Shown here: one piece after another, positions 41,688-50,516 of the stretch
How positions within the stretch are numbered: position 1 is the first letter of the stretch
How the letters are laid out: each line of letters opens with the position of its first letter
Source: Mesostigma viride
Taxonomy: Eukaryota > Streptophyta > Mesostigmatophyceae > Mesostigmatales > Mesostigmataceae
Length of the DNA stretch: 64,000 nt
Direction: 5' to 3'
Assembly (NCBI GenBank): GCA_009746045.1
Contig: RPFO01000065.1
Coordinates: 9,488,628 to 9,552,627, forward strand
Made by a program: the position numbers and the translations under genes
The notes under the pieces: generated by a model
The model's database searches: none
Told to the model about the DNA's origin: nothing
The model's input: only the letters and a program-made list of their open reading frames with translations

Positions 41688-42250
41688 TGTTACGTCGCGT
41701 AACAATTCGTTGTAGTTACGGACGTAAATTAGGTCTTTTGCCTCGGTTGTCCCTAGGTTTACGTGTAGCTCCTACCGGGACACTATTGTCCTCGTAACAG
41801 TACTGTGGTACATTGGGTGCCTTTGGGCGCCGCGCCGCGTACTTTACTAGTGGTCCTTATCCTTTGGTAGAATGTAGTGGACCAGCGTGCATCTGTATCT
41901 GTGCCGGTGCATCTGTAGGCGAGGGCCATGTCGGCCCGAGCGTGTTGGACCGTTGGTGACCATTTATGCACGTTCTACCCCTCGTGTGTGCACTCGGCGT
42001 GTGTTAAATGAATTAACACATATAGGCTTGGGTCACGGCAGTGTAGTTGTGTTTCCTTCCTCTATTCCTGGAGTAAACGGGTTGTGTAAATGGCTTATGG
42101 CGTATTATAGCAACACTTACGTTAATGCATTGAGATCTGGATCGTCTCGTTCGTCTTTCGCTAGGGGTTTAACTAGAGGTGGCTTGACTAGTTTAGGTAG
42201 CATCAGGCCAGGTAGAGGTAGAGGTAGTGATAGATACCCGAGGCGTAACA
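41688..42250 (+). repeat. Gypsy-2 3' LTR
   Basis: 563 bp, TGTTACGTCGCG to GAGGCGTAACA. It is followed by the target duplication CTGTG (42251-42255), which matches 27993-27997. Confidence 0.9.
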
Positions 42251-42263
42251 CTGTGGCCCCCAT
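42251..42263 (-). pseudogene. LINE A ORF1, start codon fragment
   Basis: The minus-strand ATG at 42263 followed by GGG GCC ACA reads in frame, across the CTGTG junction, into TPPAPDTRSLDVIIEA on the other side of gypsy-2 (27992 downwards). This shows that gypsy-2 entered within the first five codons of ORF1. Confidence 0.65.
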
Positions 42264-42640
42264 AGCTAGGAGTAATATTACGCATGCCATGTCGGGGGTG
42301 CAGGCGGGCTATTCACGGGCGGAGTGCCACCATATCAGCCGAAAAAGATCGATATCTGCTGGGCAGGCCGATTTCGGTAGCGTACGAAATCGGAGGCGAT
42401 AGCTGTGTAGGAAACTAGATCGGCGTGTTCGTCATCAAAAGAAGAGTCGAATGCAACCAACCCGACTAAATTTCATGGCCGGAGTCAAAAGTTACGAGCA
42501 CTCTTGGCAGCCATAGCTCTGCATATTCTCGTTGAGCACATACAGCTGGGATTAAAAGCATTGATTGATTATTTATTATTAGGGGGGAACTTACTCTGAT
42601 CGAAAAAGGGGAAGCTGAGAGGCAATGAAGCTGGACAGCA
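42264..42640 (-). other. Probable LINE A 5' leader and junction to LINE B
   Basis: No gene is seen. By position this is the 5' untranslated region and internal promoter area of LINE A. An AT-rich patch at 42560-42590 (GATTGATTATTTATTATTA) may mark the boundary with the next fragment. Confidence 0.4.
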
Positions 42641-44200
42641 CATCAGTGAAAGCGTGTCACGAGCGTTTACTACAGCGAGGAATATACGATCACTCAAACT
42701 GGGGTGCATGCCATTGGATGTGATGGATGACACTCTAGGCTGTAGAGCATGCCTAATTAAGTGTATGCATGCTTGTGGCCACCGGCACGGACCAGCGAAG
42801 TGGACCATGGGAGCAGAGGGCCCGGAAACGACGATGGGCAGTTTGGTCCACGCCTCGGCGCCATACGTGAGATCTGGGAGGACCAGGACCTTGAACAGGA
42901 GTCACCTGCTTCTCGCGCTTAACTGCCCAGGGGCTTGCGCCAGAGGGCTTTTTATTGGCGGAGCCAGGCGATGGAGATACAGCGGTACAGTAAATGTCGG
43001 CCTCGCAGGCCTGGGGAGTCAGCTGCCCATGCAGCAGCCGAGCGCGGGGGCAGTAGGGGACACAGGAGCCATCAGAGAGGACGAGGTCTGCCGGGTCGTT
43101 GAGCCCGACCGCCAGGGCCTCTGTCTTCTTGCTGACCTCGAGCCCCGCCACTTGGGCTGCCATTGCCAGGCAATCGAGCCATGTCTGCACGTGCTCCGAG
43201 TGGCCCCAAAGAGGGGAAGTGGTGTCGTCGCCATAGATAGTATCCGCTATAGCCTAATTTAATTCCGTGTCCGCCCCGCCGTGCCAGAACTTGTTGGCGA
43301 CCTTCACCCCGGGTTCCCTACCCACAATGCAAGCGAAGCGCTTGCGCGCCTGAATCATTACGTATAGTAACAACAACAATAATGAACAGGCATGGCAAGA
43401 GCACGCATCCCTGCCACACCAACCCTTTTGGAGAGGGCATGGTCAGCAAGGACCCGTAGGAAGTGCGCACCGAGGTGGCGGACCCTTCATACAGGTTGCG
43501 AATGACAGCAACAAGGGGGAGGGGGATCCGGAACAAAGCGAGGATGTCCCACAATGCTGAATGCAAGCCAGAAACCCGAGTTGAAAGCTTTGATTAAGTC
43601 CACCAGCACTCGATCGTGAGGTGCAGGGGGGACTCACCAGGTTGGAGACGGTGCCATTTCCTCCATGAGGTGGCGAGTAGCGAAGAGCGCCTATAGTGTA
43701 TTGCGGCCGGGGCGGAAGCCGTGCCGAGTCTCGCTGAGATGGCCGTCCAAGGTGGTTTCAGGATGAGCCGCATCAGGAGCTTGAGAGGTGCGCTTTGAAT
43801 GCATACCCCCCTTTAGTTGCCGGGGTCGGCTGGCGACCCTTTGTTTTTGTACAGAATCGTGCGGAAACTGTGTTGCCAGGCTGCCGGAGGCGGTTGCCTC
43901 GGCAGCAGAAGGCGGTAACTTGCAAACGTCTCAGAAGAGCAGCATTACCCCCGTGTCCTCGAATTCCGTGCGGCCAGTTTCACGTCCGCGGCCGAAATCT
44001 CGTCGGAGCCCGTGGGAGCGTCCTAGCGGAGTCGCTGGACTGCCTCCGTGACCTCATGGGAGGTGAAAGGAGGCATGTCTGATGGGTCGGCTAGTGGACC
44101 GGTCAGCGGTGGGGCCAGGTAGTCCGCGGCGGCCGAAGGCGGAGCCGGGGGGTCAGCCGGGCCGCCTACCTGGGCGGCCTGACGGGCGGCGGCAGGCGGG
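42641..44200 (-). pseudogene. LINE B fragment: reverse transcriptase remnant
   Basis: A minus-strand RT of the same family as LINE A, broken in many places. Blocks in order from the right: TILYKNKGSPADPGN (block 1, near 43850), ALWDILALFRIPLPLVAVIR (near 43530), MQTWLDCLAMAAQVAGLEVS (near 43180), and LPDLTYGAEAWT (near 42870). Both ends are truncated. It is not coding. Confidence 0.7.
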
Positions 44201-44229
44201 GGCGAGGTGCCGTCTCCAGAACGTCGACG

Positions 44230-44901
44230 GTGGCCACGGCCCCGGTGCGCCAGCCGCGCGGCCGGGTCCCTGGTACGTCATGGCAGTGGGGTAGGCTGAG
44301 GCCGTCCGCATGCCCCCTTGCCATCATGCTTTGTCGGGCAAGCGCACAAAGCTTTGACCATGCATCTGCTTGGCGTCTTCGATCTCCTCGGCCTGCTGGT
44401 AGGCGGCCCGCAGGGCCGCCTTGGAGGTGGGCCCTCACCGCCGACCTGGCCCGCAAGCTGGACGGCGCGGTCACCAACATGCTGCGATCCATTTTCAGAG
44501 TAGGATATGCTGCTCATGTCCGCAATGAGGACCTGTACCTTGGCATGCCACTTATCACCAGCACCTTTAAGCAGCGGCGCCTGCAGCTAGTAGGGCACTT
44601 AGCTCGCACCAACCAGGTAGACACCTCACGTGGCCCCCCCGCGGGACTGCGCCCAGCCCAGCCTGGCCGGCACCTCCTGACGTGGGCCGGGCACCGTGAT
44701 GCTAGACGCCGCAAGGCCCGCACCTTCAAAGAACAGCTAGTAGAGGACATGGGGGGCCTAGGCCTCTCTGTGATTTCGAAAAAGATGATGGACAAGGCCA
44801 AGTGGGCCCAGGTCATAGAGGACAACGAGCCCCCCCCCCGTGGGGAAGCGCCCGCGTGTGCAAACATACGGGAAGCACGCCAGACAGGTCCCTTAGGGTA
44901 G
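44230..44901 (+). pseudogene. LINE C fragment: C-terminal end of ORF2
   Basis: A plus-strand open frame of 223 codons. From about residue 68 it matches the LINE ORF2 C-terminus: LARKLDGAVTNMLRSIFRVG, HVRNEDLYLGMPLITSTFKQ, LQLVGHLARTNQVDTS, and a W-A-Q-V tail. It is a 5'-truncated copy, as is usual for LINEs. The first 65 codons are probably unrelated sequence. Confidence 0.7.
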
Positions 44902-44971
44902 AGTTGATGTTGATAGATTTTTGTAGATAAATGTTGTAGCTAGCTGTTGTAGATAGATTAGACCGGTAGGA

Positions 44972-45721
44972 TTGTTTGCACCCATCCATCCATCCAACGA
45001 CATCGAGGTCCCCGACCCTACTTCAGGCCGCTTCAAGCTGCTCGGCAGTTGGCTTCCCGACTGCGAGGACGACATGACGACTCGGATCGGCATGGCGTGG
45101 GCGCATCTCTATGACCACCGCCGCTGGTGGAGCAACCCCGCCCTACCCCGGATCGTCAAGCGTGACCTCTTCAAGGTCGTCATTCTGATGATCCTGACCT
45201 ACGGCGCCGAGACCTGGACACTGACGCAGGAGCTGGAGCAACGACTCGACGGCGCCGTCACCAAGATGCTGCGCAAGGCCCCCTTTGGTTTGCACATTAG
45301 TAATGAGGATTTGTACGCTGATTTGCCCTATATTTCCCACATTATTAGGCACAGGCGCCTGGGCCTAGCTGGGCACCTGGCCCGCACAGATCAGGTAGAT
45401 ACATCAGATAGACTAGCTGGCACCAAGCCCGCCCAGCCTGGACGTTATGTCCTCACCTGGCGTGCCCCCGGCCGCGCGCGGCAGGGCCGCCACCCGTGGA
45501 CTTTTCGTGATAGACTCGGCATGGACATGTGCTACACTAGACGTGACGGGCTCACACCCGGGCAGCCTCCTGGTTTGTCTGTAATATGGAGGCGCAAGGA
45601 TAGATGGCAAGTAGTGATGAAGGAGACCACCCCCCAGCCTGTGGGGGCTCCGTGCGTGACCAAGTATGGCATTCATAGCGATTCGGGCCGCGGTGCCCAC
45701 ACCCCTGTAACTAGGACCTAG
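44972..45721 (+). pseudogene. LINE D fragment: C-terminal end of ORF2
   Basis: A 249-codon frame that includes RT thumb and C-terminal blocks: FKLLGSWLPDCEDDMTTRIG, MILTYGAETWTLTQELEQRL, DLPYISHIIRHRRLGLAGHL and WQVVMKETTPQPVGAP. It is 5'-truncated. It is the best preserved of the four LINE C-termini, so it is probably the youngest. It is preceded by a short CCATCCATCCATCC run. Confidence 0.75.
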
Positions 45722-45869
45722 ATAGCTTACACCCTCCATTCCATCCCATGTTCCCCTCCCACTGAGGACTTATGCTCACGTGACGCAGTCACGTGTCTAT
45801 TAATTAATTAATTAATTAGCTTTCATCATCATTCCGTCATCATTCCGTCATCGCGGCTCACAGAAGGGC
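45722..45869. other. LINE D 3' flank with a 19-bp palindrome
   Basis: It contains CACGTGAC-GCA-GTCACGTG (45777-45795), a perfect inverted repeat with a 3-nt spacer. A TTAATTAATTAATTAATTAG run and repeats of CATCATTCCGT follow. The outer end of the viral element must lie in or just after this stretch. Confidence 0.45.
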
Positions 45870-45940
45870 ACCAGCCTTATGCTGGCATCTGCCACCCCTA
45901 TAGTGACCCTATAGTGACCGCGGCCTGGGGTGGGGTATCA

Positions 45941-46002
45941 CCCTAAACCCTAAACCCTAAACCCTAAACCCTAAACCCTAAACCCTAAACCCTAAACCCT
46001 AA
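45941..46002. repeat. Interstitial telomeric repeat (CCCTAAA) x about 8.9
   Basis: Eight perfect CCCTAAA units plus a partial ninth. This is the TTTAGGG telomere repeat type. Segments homologous to the PLV inverted repeat lie on both sides of it: TATAGTGACC pairs and TATGCTGGCAT occur at 45871-45922 and again at 46164-46212. The tract may therefore be inside the viral terminal repeat rather than outside it. Confidence 0.9.
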
Positions 46003-46071
46003 CACCGTCTCCAGACACCCACGGCATCCCCCCACCCTGGCTATCACCCTCCCACTGTGACTAAATTTACT

Positions 46072-46889
46072 AAGTTTACTATGGTTTTTTGGTTTTTTTT
46101 CTAGGAAATTCAAGCCAGCTGCCATTAGGTCAAGGTGCTACAGGTGCTGTGTGGTACAGGGTAGCTATAGTGACCTTATAGTGACCATGGTGGTAGACTC
46201 TTATGCTGGCATCCCAGGGTGACTAAATTTACTAAGTTTACTATGGGTTTTGGGTTTTTTTTCTAGGAAATTCAAGCCACCTGCCATGAGGTCGAGGTTG
46301 TGACATCCAGTCCCACCATGCCATAAGAGGGTGAGGCGTGTGGGATATGGGACTAAGTCATTTCCCGTGGGAAACTATGTTTACTACGTTTACTATGGGT
46401 TTTGGGTTTTATTCCTAGGAAATTAATTCAGGTGTGCACCACCAAAAACACACCTGAATTTCCCAAAAAAAGAACCCCAAAAAACTTAGTAAATATAGTC
46501 TCCCACGACAAATGGTTATGAAAACGTAGTTTCCCACGGCAAAATGACCAATAAATCCATCTCCCACGGGAAAGGCCATGGGGGCCGGCCAGCGGGGGTG
46601 CGGCGGAGGGGCGCGGACTGCCAAGCAGTGGCGGGACTGCCAGGTGGTGGTGTGTGTGTGAGGGCTTGCTGTGTTTTCTCGTGGGAAACTATATTTACTA
46701 CTAAATTGATATTTTCAGTTGGAAATGGAGGTTTTATTCGATGTGAGTGAGAGTGCATGCACAGGCTTGCATAATTTCCCGCAGACAAAACCCAAAACCT
46801 GTAGTTAGCTTAGTAAATTTAGTAAGGTGCTGGAGGGTCGAGCAGTGCGTGGGAGTTGGCGGACCCGGCGAGGGCCGCGCGGCGGGGTG
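46072..46889. repeat. PLV left terminal inverted repeat (inner 818 bp)
   Basis: The reverse complement matches 63182-64000 almost base for base; the coordinate sum stays at 110071-110072. The inner end falls in GGGCCGCGCGGCGGGGTG. It contains repeated modules of TTTACTAAGTTTACTA, then GGGTTTTGGGTTTT, then TAGGAAATTCA in both orientations, plus several CCCACGGGAAA-like motifs. Open frames across it are repeat-driven and are not called as genes. Confidence 0.92.
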
Positions 46890-47161
46890 TGCAGAGTGTT
46901 AGGGTATATTACCCTGGAAACTCGGACGATCTATGCAAGAATCCCAGACAACCTGCGTCGATGCATGAGAGGTTTACTCTGGATGTTTAACCCATAGTTA
47001 GAACTGCAATTCGAGACGAAATGAAAATTGTTTTCAGCATACATTGACGCGTTTTATACTGCATAAACGAATTCATTAAAAAATATAACACGTTTACATT
47101 CGTTATCAGCTCGACAAGAGCGAAATGGCAAGCTCGTTGCCGTCGTCAACAAGACGACACT
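46890..47161. other. Non-coding stretch between left TIR and first gene
   Basis: About 270 bp, AT-rich towards 47090. No gene is recognised. It may hold the end of the leftward transcript. Confidence 0.4.
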
Positions 47162-47734
47162 CTACTCCTTGTCCTTGGAGTGTCCAGTCAGGCTCTTCAC
47201 GTACGAGGCGGAGTTCTTCTTGTCGCCATGGCCGTGGGAGCTTGACGCTCCCTCGCGGCTCCTCTTCCTGCCATTGGAAGTGGCGGTCTTTGCGTCCTCG
47301 AAACCCTTCTTTACCTCCTCCCATGCCCTGTAGAGCGCAATGGGGGAAATGCCTGGCTGGCGCTTGGACTTGGAGAAGCCATTGAGGAAATCGTCAACCA
47401 TCTTAACGCACCCGTCGGCTTGGTCGAGGCGAATCCACTCGCAGCGGTCCTCGACCTTCCTCGGCTTTGCCGCATTCTTCTCGTAGACCCACTCGACGCA
47501 AATTTTTGGCGTCTTGCGGTCGACATCGTCATATCCGGCGTCGTGAATCTTGAAGACCTCGCAGGTAGGTCCGGTGCCTCCAACAGCACCTTCGTTTCCG
47601 GAAAGAAGGGAGACCTTGTGCGTCAGGTGTGCGAGCTGGTCAGATATCTTTGTCTGGCCGTCCTCGAGACCATCGAGGATTTTTCCAAGCATTGCCAACG
47701 CCTTCTCGCAAGGCCCTGCGTTTCGGGAAGCCAT
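47162..47734 (-). CDS. Unknown 190-residue PLV protein
   Basis: Starts MASRNAGPCEKALAMLGKIL with an N-terminal amphipathic helix. A central region has ICVEWVYEKNAAKPRKVEDR and WIRLDQADGCVKMVDDFLNG. The basic, Ser-rich C-terminus contains NGRKRSREG, a possible nuclear localisation signal. The frame is intact. It is the last gene of the leftward block, next to the inverted repeat. I do not recognise the family. Confidence 0.55.
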   Translation of the reverse strand: MASRNAGPCEKALAMLGKILDGLEDGQTKISDQLAHLTHKVSLLSGNEGAVGGTGPTCEVFKIHDAGYDDVDRKTPKICVEWVYEKNAAKPRKVEDRCEWIRLDQADGCVKMVDDFLNGFSKSKRQPGISPIALYRAWEEVKKGFEDAKTATSNGRKRSREGASSSHGHGDKKNSASYVKSLTGHSKDKE

Positions 47735-47989
47735 GGCTACCGGCAGAGAGCTTGCAACGTGAGATGCGTGACTTGCACGTGATTTTGCCTATTTGTGCAC
47801 AATGTGCCAAGGTCCGTTACGTCTGCTGGCACGGCCTGGACAGGACGCGAAGGTGGCTGGACTTGTACAAGTGTCGAACTTGGCTAAATTTCGGAGCGAT
47901 GCAAGTCTAAGGTGGCCTCTACCACGTGGCGAGTTCTGGGACGTGAATTTAGGTAAAAAGACTCGTAAGCGTGCGAGTAATCAACTGGG
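47735..47989. other. Spacer, no gene seen
   Basis: About 255 bp between two leftward genes, with no defensible coding or RNA feature. Confidence 0.4.
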
Positions 47990-48578
47990 TCACTTGTCAA
48001 TCGCCTGAACGAAGATTCTAGAGTGTCCACGAGGTGAATTTTCCGAAGCAACCACCCATATATATTCGTAGAAATTACTTGCCATGACAATTGCACTTGT
48101 TGAACCCGCGAATCTTTTCAAAACGTAGGATGCACAAAACCACCCGTCTGCACGGGGGAATTGAGTCTCGTTTCCGTCAAGTCTGTCAATGTACGACGCT
48201 CCTACCGTAATATGTCCTCCGTTTCTGAACAGGTGTGGGTTCTTTAGGTTAAAAAATGCGTGTTCGTTGATCATGGCGTAAGAAAGATGTCCCCGTCTGT
48301 TCCACCCATGACAGTCTCGTTGCATAAAACAATGCAATCCTGTTGGTTATGCTCACCACCGGAGAAACTCGGGGAAACAAGCCCGACAATAGCACGGTCC
48401 TCATCAAAGGCACTGCGTCAACGTAGGCATAATGCACACCACCGCGCCATGTACTGTCAATGATGGGCGCCCTCGGGTCTGGTTTGATTCTAAATTGACG
48501 TAACCCGGTGGTGGAGTCAATCACGTTTTCAGAGGCCTTGGAATCTAGCACTATTTGATAATAAGTTGGGTATTCCAT
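47990..48578 (-). pseudogene. Unknown PLV gene, frameshifted
   Basis: Starts MEYPTYYQIVLDSKASENVI at 48578, continues with GVHYAYVDAVPLMRTVLLSG, and ends in another frame with HLFRNGGHITVGASYIDRLD and a stop at 47990. The middle (about 48260-48370) needs two frame changes, each giving short protein-like stretches. It is probably one structural gene of about 190 residues that has been damaged. It lies 33 bp after the adhesin gene end and is read in the same direction. Confidence 0.5.
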
Positions 48579-48611
48579 TGCTTTATTACAAATTGGAAGA
48601 GATAATAGTTT

Positions 48612-50285
48612 CTACGCTGGGATGGCGGCGGGAGTGCCCCACTTGGCAACAAGATACCCGCGGATCCGTTCAAGTTCCGCTGACGTCTTGGCGGTGTTGT
48701 AGATAAGGATCTCGCCAATCCACCCGTCAAAGGCACGACTCGCGTTGGATGTCTCCTCCAATAGCGAGATTTCCGAACCAGTTGTAGGGTCCGATCCCAT
48801 TCTGTATAACCAGCTCGTCCGTCGAAGCGGGTGAAAAGGCGTTTGTACTGCTGTTGCATGAAAGCGCCAGACGTGTGCCTTGTTGTCAAAGAACTGAGCC
48901 CTGGTGCTCACGGTTTCGTATACAACCGGGAGCGAATAGGAGAACGGTCTGTACCTCTGACTGATAAGACATGAGATAACAATTGCCGTTCGACGATCCA
49001 AGCATATAACCTCTAATACCCGTAAACCCCTATTTCTGGATACGTTGCAGTCGTTAGCTGTTTGGCGACTATAACACTCGCACTTACCCCGACCGCGTTC
49101 CAGAAATTGTTCACGGACTCCAACAAGCCAGACCGCGAGTTAATAAACGGAGGGACCGTTTCGAGTTCAGCTCCGCCGTATCCAGTGTCGGGCACTTGGC
49201 GGAAGTTGCCTGCGTCACGTGGTACCCGTTCGGCCCTTGTCGTTCACGCGCATCACGTTCCCCCTGCCGTGTTTTGCTGGGTTGTGCCCGACGTGTCGCT
49301 GAACACCGTGGCGCTGTCGGACGGATCGTACCACGCGAACAGCTGGGTCTGTTGCCGGGTTGTAATAGTACGTGAATGACAGCGTGTTGGATGATGCATT
49401 TCCAAGCCCTGACGTTGCGCCCGTCACGGCGCCCGCGCCCACGCTTACCGTCGTCGTGAAGTCCGACATGGTAGTGGTCACATCGAATGTGTACGTGGCA
49501 CCGCTTCCCAGCAAGTTGGACACGGTTCCGTTGGTCACGGCGATGTCGCCCAACGTGAACCCAGTGACCGATGTGCTAAAAGTGGCCGTGATCGGATAAA
49601 CAGCACCCGTCGGAGTTCCGGACGCAAGAGTCACCGACGGATTTGCCGAGTACGTGAACGACAGTGTGTTAGATGCCGCGTTGGCGTTCCCTGTCGATGC
49701 GTCCACAACAGTGCCCGCGCCCACGCTGACGTTCGTTGAAGAATTGGCGATGGTTGGCGTCACTTGGAAGGCGTACGACGCCCCACTTCCGGTCAGGTTG
49801 GCGGCGGTCCCGTTGGTCACGGTGATGTCGCCCAACGCGAACCCCGTCACCGACCTGCTGAACGTGGCTGTCACGTCCACGGGTGATGAGGATGGCGTCA
49901 AGCCCGCGGTCGTCGCGAGGGTTACCGTTGGAGGTGGCGAATACGTGAAGACTAACGGAGTTGCTGCGGTGTTGCCGGTTCCTAGCACGCTGCTTGCTGC
50001 GTTCCCTCCAACAGTGACTGTTGTCAGTGAATAAGCTACAGCTGGAGTCACAGAGAATGTGTAAGAGGCGCCGCTACCCGTTAAACCAGATGCAGTACCA
50101 TTTATGACAACGATATCACCCAAGGTGAACCCGGTGACTGTTTCGCTGAATGCTGCTGTCATTGTAATCGGTACCGCGCTAGGATACAGTCCGTGTGTAG
50201 TTGTTAACGTGATTGACGGCGCTGTCCTTGCCGGTTTGCGCTTCTTGCGAATCAAAGCAGGACAAATACCATAATCAAACGACAT
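48612..50285 (-). pseudogene. Ig-like repeat / LamG-like adhesin, frameshifted
   Basis: Starts MSFDYGICPALIRKKRKPAR at 50285. Three tandem Ig-like repeats of about 90 residues follow, each with a variant of VTGFTLGDIVVINGT and a later GSGA-Y-F strand, as in bacterial surface Ig-like domains. After 49350 the frame breaks several times. A short AWYDPSDSATVFSD segment, typical before LamG-like domains, appears in another frame. The end carries FDGWIGEILIYNTAKTSAEL and RGYLVAKWG (LamG/ConA-like). It is probably a virion surface protein binding host glycans. The domain set looks acquired from bacteria or shared with phage adhesins; this is inference. Confidence 0.65.
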
Positions 50286-50311
50286 GGAGCTAATATAATA
50301 TCATCGTCACA

Positions 50312-50482
50312 TTATTTTTTAGAGTTTGGTAGCGGATACTTGAAGGTGGGGAGAAGGGGCAATGCTCGTCTAGCTGGCATTGTCATGGACAGACCAGAAT
50401 CTGCCATTTCAGGAATGTCAAAAATCAACTTCAACCTGTTAAACGGATTAGCTGTGATGCTAGGGTCTCGAAAGTAGTCCAT
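50312..50482 (-). CDS. Small 56-residue PLV protein
   Basis: An ATG at 50482 opens 56 codons to TAA at 50312. It starts MDYFRDPSITANPFNRLKLI and ends LPTFKYPLPNSKK. It fills exactly the gap between the capsid gene (ends 50511) and the adhesin gene (starts 50285). Its start and stop are both close to copies of the 12-mer CTCTAAAAAATA. It is Pro-rich and basic at the end, with no membrane segment. It may be a small capsid cement protein. The family is unknown. Confidence 0.5.
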   Translation of the reverse strand: MDYFRDPSITANPFNRLKLIFDIPEMADSGLSMTMPARRALPLLPTFKYPLPNSKK

Positions 50483-50504
50483 CGTTTGTCATTACACACG
50501 TATA

Positions 50505-50516
50505 TATTTTTTAGAG
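50505..50516 (-). promoter_or_regulatory. CTCTAAAAAATA motif, copy 1
   Basis: This 12-mer overlaps the capsid stop codon and lies 23 bp upstream of the 56-residue gene. An identical copy at 50313-50324 overlaps that gene's stop and lies 28 bp upstream of the adhesin gene. The position suits a late promoter or a terminator/poly(A) element. Two copies only. Confidence 0.35.

Larger units (their letters stand above)
27998..42250 (+). mobile_element. Gypsy-2: chromodomain Ty3/gypsy retrotransposon (contains a DNA transposon)
   Basis: A second copy of the gypsy-1 family, with LTRs at 27998-28562 and 41688-42250 and target duplication CTGTG (27993-27997 and 42251-42255). Its LTRs are almost identical to each other, so insertion was recent. 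It sits at about codon 5 of LINE A ORF1. Its pol is interrupted by a 3456-bp CACTA-like element (33611-37066); without that it is about 10.8 kb. It is better preserved than gypsy-1 but still has frameshifts. Confidence 0.93.
2141..42560 (-). mobile_element. LINE A, non-LTR retrotransposon broken by nested insertions
   Basis: One LINE can be followed on the minus strand in pieces: 5' leader and ORF1 start (about 42560-42251), ORF1 middle (27997-27012), ORF1 end plus ORF2 (7443-3414), and ORF2 end plus tail (2870-2141). Joined, this is about 6 kb, a normal LINE length. The insertions are gypsy-2, copia (which itself carries gypsy-1) and two MITEs. Removing the copia and gypsy elements with one copy of each target duplication restores collinear ORF1 sequence. 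ORF1 is L1-like; ORF2 has an APE-type endonuclease followed by reverse transcriptase. The 5' boundary is approximate. Many frameshifts show the element is dead. Confidence 0.75.

Noticed and set aside
46415-46788. Open frames of 68-90 codons across the inverted repeats, present in both TIRs
   Set aside because: They follow the repeated CCCACGGGAAA and GGGTTTT modules, occur on both strands and have no protein-like features. Identity between TIRs explains their conservation.
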